64,000 nucleotides of DNA from Symsagittifera roscoffensis (taxonomy: Eukaryota > Xenacoelomorpha > Acoela > Convolutidae). Below the pieces are notes generated by a model, which was not told where the DNA came from, made no database searches, and was given only the letters and a program-made list of their open reading frames with translations. Where the stretch lies: positions 18,386,515 through 18,450,514 of the forward strand of contig NC_087069.1 in assembly GCF_963678635.1 (NCBI RefSeq), in the 5' to 3' direction. Position numbers and translations under genes: made by a program. Shown one piece after another: positions 37,001 to 46,000 of the stretch (position 1 is its first letter; every line of letters begins with the position of its first letter).

Positions 37001-40000
37001 TTGGAGGTATGTGGTTGTTTTAGTCGGGGACTATTCTTATGTTCGAAGGACCGAATGCGCAAAAATTCTCAACTAATCAACGCCCTTTAAACTGTCCAGA
37101 ATAGATAGAATTTATTGCTTATTTCTTCTGAATTTTTGAAAACTGAGCTATGATTGGTTAACAAAATGTTCGCGCACTCGGTCCTTAGCGGATGAGGGAT
37201 TCCCCCGTTTTAATAGACGTGAAAGCCCTTGACTCTTCAGAAGAAGCCTTTTTCTCTCTGGGTTCACCGTCGTCTTTGTGAGACTCAGATACTTATCCCG
37301 GGTGCGTCTCTTCCTCTATATCAACACTACGCGCATAGATCAGGTCAAACAAGATCAGGTCATCACTATCCATTGCAAACTCTAGTAGCGCGCGCCGAGA
37401 AAACGCAATTTTTTGGTCAAATTTTTCCCAAATTGCTTAACAATGCTTTTTTGGAGTTTTTTTTTCAAAATTTTGCCTGCGGCGCAGAAAATTTTGCCAA
37501 AACAGGGACTAAACCGGCTTAGGAGCGCTCGAAAATTCAATTCGGTCGACCTAGAAAAAAGGTCGACAAAATTTTTGAAAATACCGACAGCCCTCTTGCG
37601 ACTGTTTGTTTATTAGGAGTGGGTTCAGACACCAGTCGCACGGCTAGAACGGATGGCAGAGGGGGAGGAGGGAGCGAGGATGATGACGATGAAGTGGGGG
37701 TGAGAAAGCGACAGTTTCTAGTCTTCACTGATGAACAGAGGAGCAAGCTGTTGGCTGTGTTCATGCCAGACGGAAATGCAGCATGCTATTATGACAACAA
37801 ACAGTTGAGGTTAGCTGACGAACAGATATAATTTTGTCATTGCTAGTCTCTTTAGTTTAAATAGTTTAAAATTAAATAGTTTTCTTGTTAAACAAAAACA
37901 AAGGGTAGATTGATAAAGTAAAGGAGCAATAGATTCTTGGAATCTTCTCAAAGTAACCAAATCTTTGAAAAACTTAAGTTAGCCCGAAACGGCATATAGA
38001 AGAGCTTTGGCGTGGTTGTATTCGTGATTAGAGATAAATTAGATTCGGCGAAGGTCCCCGTAGCACCATCTTTTTTTCTCTTTTAAAACTTGTAAACAAA
38101 ATTAGATGACTGAGTTGCCAATTTAAGACTTATTTGGTCTTCGTTTGTAACCCTGTCAAAACCATTTGTTGAACGATAAAGTGAATTAAGGCTTGTTGGG
38201 GAAAATAGAAAAGCATCTCAGAAATACAGAATATTTCAGAAATTCAGAATTTTTTAGAAATTCAGAATATTTCAGAAATTCAGAATACTTAAGAAATTTA
38301 GAATATTTCAGAAATTCATAAAATTTTAGAAATTCAGAATGTTTCAGAAATTCAGAATATTTCAGAAATTCGGAATATTTCAGAACTTCAGAAAATTTGA
38401 GACATTCAGAATATTTCAGAACTTCAGAAAATTTGAGACATTTAGAGTATTTCAGAAATTCAGAATATTTGAGAAATTCAAAATATTTAAGAAATTCAGA
38501 ATATTTCAGAAATTCAGAATATTTCAGAACTTCAGAAAATTTGAGACATTCAGAATATTTCAAAATTCAGAATAATTCGGAATATTTCAGAAATTCAGAA
38601 TATTTCAGAAGTTCAGAATATTGCCACGTGTGATAACATTGTTTGAAACATGGTTTTTCAGATTGCACCTAGACCCTTTCGGAGGTATTTTGTTCGGCGA
38701 GAATCTGTCTAAGAAGCGAAAGTGGAGCTGGCTGGATTTCGCAGAGAACCACCAGCACGCGCCTCCCCTCCAGCCATTGGCCATAGCATTGTCCAATCAG
38801 GTGTCGCTGAGGATAGCCAATCAGAATGCAATCACACTTGCGTACAGATCAGGACCACACAGTGTCAAGTTCAATGTCGGAGTCAAACTGAAGGTAAGTT
38901 TTTTAATACTTTGCAGTCCAAAAGAGTTCCTAGTGTTTTGTTATTTATTTATAAATTAAAGGTTGGTTTGAATTTGAAAATTGGTTGTCCGTTTTTACGG
39001 TTTCTTCCTTTTTATGACATGTTTGCGAAATGAGAAAAATTGAGGACTCAAAGCTAATAAGTTTAAGATGTATTCAAAATCAAAGGGTTTCAATGGCCTT
39101 TGAAATATGCTTCTGCCAATAAGATGTGTGAGTATGTTCCAGATTACTGCCGGAAAAGCTGCCCTGCCCAAATTGTTTGAAAGAACAGAAGACGTGGTCT
39201 ATCTGAGTGAAATGCAGACATATACCCAGTAAGTTGCTTAGTGCTTAGTAACTCCCTGAAACGTATGAAATTTATTTTAATACATGATTCTTCGGGGAGG
39301 GTTCTCATGCTTGAAGGACCGAATGCTTGAAAAGTTTCAACCAATCAAAATCGCTAAGCGTTCTATTGGCTAAATGCCTTTCTCACAAAATCGACGTCAA
39401 TATTAACAGAAAACGTTTTAAATCAGTGGAAAATGATCAAAAATATAACAAATTGAGGGTTACAACCGCAATACTATTCAGATAAACATCAAGATTTATG
39501 AGCTCAAGTTCGTAAGAATTTTTCAGTCCTGAAAACTCATCGGCTTTTTTATCTAATCGGTCAGTATTAACACTAATGGCCTGCATTTATTTTCTTAGTT
39601 GGTGATTTTCACGATTTACTTTGAGGTTTGAATACTCAATTCTGATTGGCTGTGTTATACCCTCAACCGTTGGGTGAGGTATACACTGTGTAATCTATGT
39701 AGTCAAAGTCAATGCTTGATCGCTAACTGAGAATAGAATACGAAGAGATAGAGAACAACTTAAATTCAGTTACGAGAGTTAAGTCTGATTCGAATCTGAC
39801 CTCGAAATCATGAGAGAGACAGAGACTCATAAATAACTATTGAATATGGTGTTAGGTTTAATAGGTACTTAATTTAGATCAGACTTCTATATAGTTCAGT
39901 TTACATAAGTATATATGGTTAGCACTCAAGATGGATATACTGTCTTAGGTAGACATAGTTCTAATATATCCGAATGGATATCAGTTCATATCGGTACCTA

Positions 40001-43000
40001 CTGTATCCGTATGGATAACATTCCCCTTTTTCTTATATGAAGAATACATCTCATATATTCTTTATATCGTCCGCAGCGTCTTTTTGTGATTTGGGGTCGT
40101 CTTCATTCAAAGGTACTTGAGAGATCTGTTGAGAGTTTCGTTCCGATGATGTCTGGGGAGTGCCTGGCTTGTTATAGTTGTCCTGTTTACTTGGGCGTTT
40201 AGATCGTTCTTGTATCTCGTATTCCCGTTGAAAGGTCATTGAATTTTTGGGCGGAGAGATGGACTGCAGAATTTTCATTGCATCATTGAAGTTTTCGATG
40301 AAGGATTTGTCCGGTGAGCATGTCGTTTCGTTAGGTCTGTCAATGACGTAACGTGAGCTTATCGGTCGTTGTTGTGGGTCATTTAGGCCAATTGACGTAG
40401 ATGACGTATCTAATTCTGCTCTTGGACTACTCCGTGGGGACGGCGTATGTGTGGATAACTGGGTCGGTGTTTTCACTGTATTGGTAGGCTCGTACTCCGC
40501 TTCGAGTGGGTCGCCTGTTCCCTCGCCGGATGCTGTAACTCTCAGCTGCTCGGGTGTTTTCTCAGAGGATTGGCTTGATGCTTTGTCCCTTGAATCAATT
40601 TCTATGCACTCTATATCAGTTGAGGATTCGTGAACAGTGACAATTTGGCCAGTTGGTTCTCTTTTATCCTGTTGCACCGTTATGAGACATAACTCAGTGT
40701 CGGAATTACTTCCGGCAATTTTGTTGATCGGGATTGCATTTCCGAATTTTAGGGCCAGGGCGCTTGTTTTAGTTCTTGTGGATCGACGGCATGGAACTGT
40801 ATCCTTAGATTTGGTACTCTCATTTGTGTCTTGGGGTGGCGTATTTTTTCGATCTAGTTTTTTGGCTGGTGGCATGTGTGATGCTGGTCTCAAGTCTTGA
40901 ATGATTGAGTCGTCGGATGAGATGGAGATTGATGTATCGCAGTCAAATTCGACGGTCTTGTTTTCCTCCTTGCGCGTTTTATTTGGACTACCTTGTCCTT
41001 TTCGGCTCGGTGATTTTAAGTTGCTAGTTATCGCTGTCTGGATTTTCCTCGTGGTGGCTTTTGAGGTTGTGGGGTTCGTTCTGTGAATCCGATCATGTCC
41101 TAATTTCCTTCTGTTGGTCGTCTGTCGAATAAGTTCTTCGACATTTTTGGGCGGTTTTCGTTTTGGGCTTGTTGGCGTTGAGGTGTTACCCGCCGGGTTT
41201 CCTTGTTGGATTTTCTTCTTCGGGTTTTTCGAGCCAGTTGGTTCACTCTGTTTGGGTTCTGTGTCTAAAATACGGGATTTTGCTCTTGGTAAGTGCTTAT
41301 ACGCTACGAAATCCTTTAATTGTGCCGGTCGACACTTTCCATACACCCGTGGATCAGGTACAAAAGCTAGACCGTCGTGTCTTATGACCCTTGGTTGCTT
41401 TCCGTCTTCCCGAACCCATGCAGTGTGTGGGGAATAATTAATTATTGACCCGTTTTCGATGATTTTGAATTGTGGCCCAAACACCCCAGGATTTTTTGTT
41501 TTGCGTGCTATTGTGCCCGATTTTCGCGCTACCTGTTCAATGCGTTTTCCTAACACCGGATCTATGGTGTTTTGGGGTCCTTTAAACCGATCTTTTAGGA
41601 ACACCAAGGGAGCTCTTTCGATTCTTTGTTTCTCTTGTTGTGTAAGCCACCGAATTGGTTTTCGTGTTCTAATATTTGCTATGTCATTTTTGGGGTTTTC
41701 GGCGAGAAACGACCGTTTAACCTTTTGTAAATCATAGGGTATATTATTAAGTGGAAGGTGCGCACCTATTGGAAATTTACGTAGCAGGGCCTGGTCGAAC
41801 AGTTCATCGTTGTCTGTGTCCGACAGTAAGGGTTGTGTCCGTTGCGTTTGTTTCGTTTTCTCTTTCGTTGTCTCAGGGATGGCCCGTTTAGGGATTGTGT
41901 GTCCTGGGGTACTGGTTCCTACCACCTGTGACGATGGTCCTGCTGGTTCGTAAGAGGGTTCAGGAAGATATGTCTGTTTGTACACAACACTGAGCTCATC
42001 CTCGCTATTGAGATCCCTATTCCAGATGGCCTCAGGCGTGAGGGCGGATTTTGTAAGCATCTTCTCATCTAGGCACGAAAGTTTTGTATTTTCCCATGAT
42101 AGATTAGAAATTTTAGGTGTAGTGCAAATATTAGTTAGTGGTGTGTTTGGTTTACGCCCATAGTGCGCCTCAAACGGTGTAATTTTTGTTGTGGCGTGTG
42201 GGGTAATGCGCAGTGTTTTGATTAATTCCGCCACGTCTGACGCTAGTTTGTATGGTGTGTTATTCTTATCTATCTTCATTATAGAGAGACGAGTTTTCAG
42301 AGCTCTAATTAGTCTTTCCACCATGCCCATGGAGCGATGATCATCCACTGGGGCAAATATTAATTTAATGTTATTGCTTTTGCAGTAGATCATAAATTTC
42401 TTAGCCCGAAACCCTTGAGCTTGGTCGCACCGGATATTTCTTGGTACCCCTTGGTTGACCAAATGTGTTTGCATAAATCTTATGATTGTGTCTGCTTTGT
42501 TATTTGCTACTACTTTTGCGTATGGGAATCGCGAGAACCTATCTACCCCGACCAGAATGTACACGTCTTTATCGTTCTCATCCGGTAGCGGTCCAGCAAA
42601 ATCCAGCTGGATTTCCTCGTTCGGTTCTACTACGGCGTCGAGACTAGTATAGTGTTTTTTCCCGGAGATCACCCGAAGGTTCTTACCTTTGGTGCGGCAC
42701 TCCTTGCAATTCTGTGCTGCCGTCACTATGTCCCGGTGGAGGTATGGATACCAAATATGTTTGGCAGCTTCTAACATACTGCCTTGTCCTGGGTGGGTTA
42801 AGTGAATTGAGTCCAATACAATCTGTCTGAGTTGTTTCGGGATCACTACTCTGTCGTCATAGAGTAGCACATTGTCTCGGACTGACAAACGGTCGCGCAC
42901 GTTATAAAAATAAGGGCCGTAACAGGCCTTTATTTGTTCCCACTTTTGGTTTCTGATCATGTTGATCAGAGGCTGGAGGTTTCTGTCGCGTTTTGTGGCG

Positions 43001-46000
43001 GCCGCAATGAAATCCACGTCCAGTGCCTTTCTGAGATTCTTTCGGAAGAGGGGCACATCTTCGTCCTCCATTGAGATTGCTTGACACTCCGTTTGTTCCT
43101 CTGGGTCCGTTTGGCATAGCTGATCTGATTTCCTGACGAATGTGAAGCTATCTTGTGAGGGAATTACTTGATGACGAACATCGCTAAAGGACAGTGTGGA
43201 TTGGCCTGGTTCTACGGGCATTTCAGCGAATGACGTATGTTTAGCAGGTGGAAACGATAAAGTAGTCTGTTGGCCGCTGTGGCATTTCCTCATGATTCTT
43301 TTGAAAGGGGGTAATGACATTCCTGTCTGCAATTGGCGGCTCATGTTGTTAGCGGCTGGGTTAATATATGTTGAATTAAAACACACTTGTTGTTGTTGAT
43401 GACTACTTGCTATTTCTTCTTTACGTAATTGATTTGTTGAAGGCTGGTGGCAAATGTTTGAATTATCCGGACTATAGTTTGAAATGTTTCGATTTGATTG
43501 AGAGAAATTTGAAAATTTTGATCGTGACGGAGAGTGACTGTTTGAGAGAGAATGATCATTAACAGTGAAATGTGTTTCTTTTGTGTGCGAAAGCGAACGA
43601 TTAAAGTTTTCGTTCCAGTCGAGCTGTAATGTGCTTAGAAATCCGTATGGATTTTCAATCATTTCGATATTAGCTATAGTGCTGTCTTGAAATTCCAGGC
43701 AAGAAATGAAATCGTCTATTAGTGCGACAACAAAATGTTCATCCCAATATGCGGGAGGTTGTGGTTTTCCTACCGGATGGCGCGAAATATAGTCTATTAA
43801 GCCCATTTTACTGCCGGAAAGGTGTTTGATGTCAAAATCGAATGGAATAAGACGGTCAATCCATCTGGTTAGGCGACTTTGATAAGTTTTATTACTTTTA
43901 TTGCTATTTAGGGCACTAACCAAAGCTTGATGATCAGTAATTAGTGTAAAGCGGCGACCATACAGATAATATTTAAAATGATCAATAGCCCATACCGCAG
44001 CTAGGAGTTCCAATTCATTTACTGAATATTTATTTTCACATGCATTTAGGAATCTGGACGCGTACGCCACCGTGCCCCATCCGTCTGGAGTTTCCTGTTC
44101 GAGAGCAGCTCCTATACCCTCGCGGCTGGCGTCACAGACTATCCGTGTTTCTCGGTTGCTCACAAAGTGACGATTTTCTGTGATGTTTCGCACCGCTGTC
44201 AGGATTGTCTGAAATGCCTTTTAATGTTCTTGGTTCCAAACATAGTGAAATTTAGAAGATGATAAGAGCGGCCTTAATGGTGTGCACAATTGTGCCAGGT
44301 TGGGTATGAATTTATTTAGATGATGAATCGAACCCATAAAACTTTTTAGTTGTTTGAAGGTTTTAGGGTGTTGTAGATTAGTGATCGCTTCGGTTTTCTT
44401 GTGCATTGGTATTGTCCCGTATTCATTTATTATGAATCCCAGCCATTCGACCTCTTTACAGCCGAATTTGCATTTGTTTAAAGAAATCGCCATATTTTCC
44501 TGATCCAGTTTATCTAATACTTTTTTCAGTTTTTCCATGTGTTGTTCTTTTGTTCCGTGAGATATAATTAATATATCATCTAGAAACGCGAAAGTATCTT
44601 TTTCGTTGTTTAACGTTAGGTCAATGGCTTTCTGGAATTCTGCGGGCATGTCCGTGAGCCCGTAAAATCCTGTTTGGAACTGATAGGTTCCCGTCGCTTG
44701 TCCACCGATTATGCTAAAGTTACACTGCGTTTTAGTTTTTTCATCTAATTTTAATTGGCTATATGCATATCGGAGATCGATGGTAGAAAAATATGTTGTG
44801 CCTGGTTTGCCATTTCCCTCCTGAGCTGATTGTGCCACATTGTCGAGCAGAACGTCGATGTTAGGCATCTGATACTTATTTTTATGTATCGCTTTGTTGA
44901 TTTGTTTTGAGTCCATGGCTAACTTGATTGACTGATCTTTCTTTACCGTAATAACGATTGGACTAATAAATTGTTTGTCGCTACAACTGTCGAGCTTCAC
45001 GATATGGCCTTGGTCAATTAAAGATTTAAGTTCTTGTTCAACTTTTTCCTGAATATGAATCGGGATTCGGCGGCCCTTTTGTTGAAGTGCCTTGAAGTCA
45101 TGTAAAAATTTCGTATGAACTTCATGGTTTTTAGATCGGCCGATACGAGTGCACAACGCTGGGTATGTTGTTTTAACCCAGTTTGTGATGGCGGTGTCTG
45201 ATTGTTCTGGATCTGTAATGTAATTGATTGACTTACCAGTTGGTTTTTCCTGTTGAAGGTGAATGCCTAGTTGCGGGAGCAAATTGCGACCCAGGATGTT
45301 TGCTCGTTTATCATCAACCACCACGAATGGTGCTGTGTTGATTGTCCACCCTCCTGATTCTATAGGGGCAATCAGCCTGCCGAACGCAGGGATTTTGTAA
45401 CCGTTGTAGCAGACCATTCTATTTGCCTCGTCATTTTGGTTGAGCTGAATCCGTCGAGTTCGTGGCACCGTATTTTCTAATATGACCGCTGTTTTGTTAT
45501 TTACAAACGATGTTGGGGATCCTGTGTCTGCAATGAAGGTAATGCTGTTCGTCCCAATTTTAACTCGAATAAGGTGTCCTATTAAGTCGTTTGTTGTTAA
45601 GTTTCCTGCCGTTTCTTCTTCATAGTGTACCGCATTTACGCTGTTGTCATCTGGATTTATGAATTCCCATCCCGGGACGACATCCCCTGCCTGGAGATAG
45701 TCGACATACGCTGCTATGTCGGTGTCCTGGACATTCGCTTCGAGATTTGCTTCTTCGCTGATAGCATTGACATTGGAAGAGTTGCAGAGTCGTGCGTAGT
45801 GTCCTCTTTTTGTGCACTTATTGCAAATCTTGTCTTTTGCTGGACATTGTTGGAGGTGACCGGGTCCGAACGGATTACCGCACTTAAAACAAGATTGCTT
45901 TCTGTCTCTGTTTTGTCGTTGCGAGCTTCCCCGCTGTGTTTGTCCTCGACCGCTATTGTTTCCTCTTCTGTTATTACGGTACGGGTCCCCTCCTCTTCTT

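Noticed and set aside
38186-38633. Repetitive protein frames (KYSEFL-type and FRIFQ-type)
   Set aside because: By-products of the 18-bp minisatellite inside an intron.
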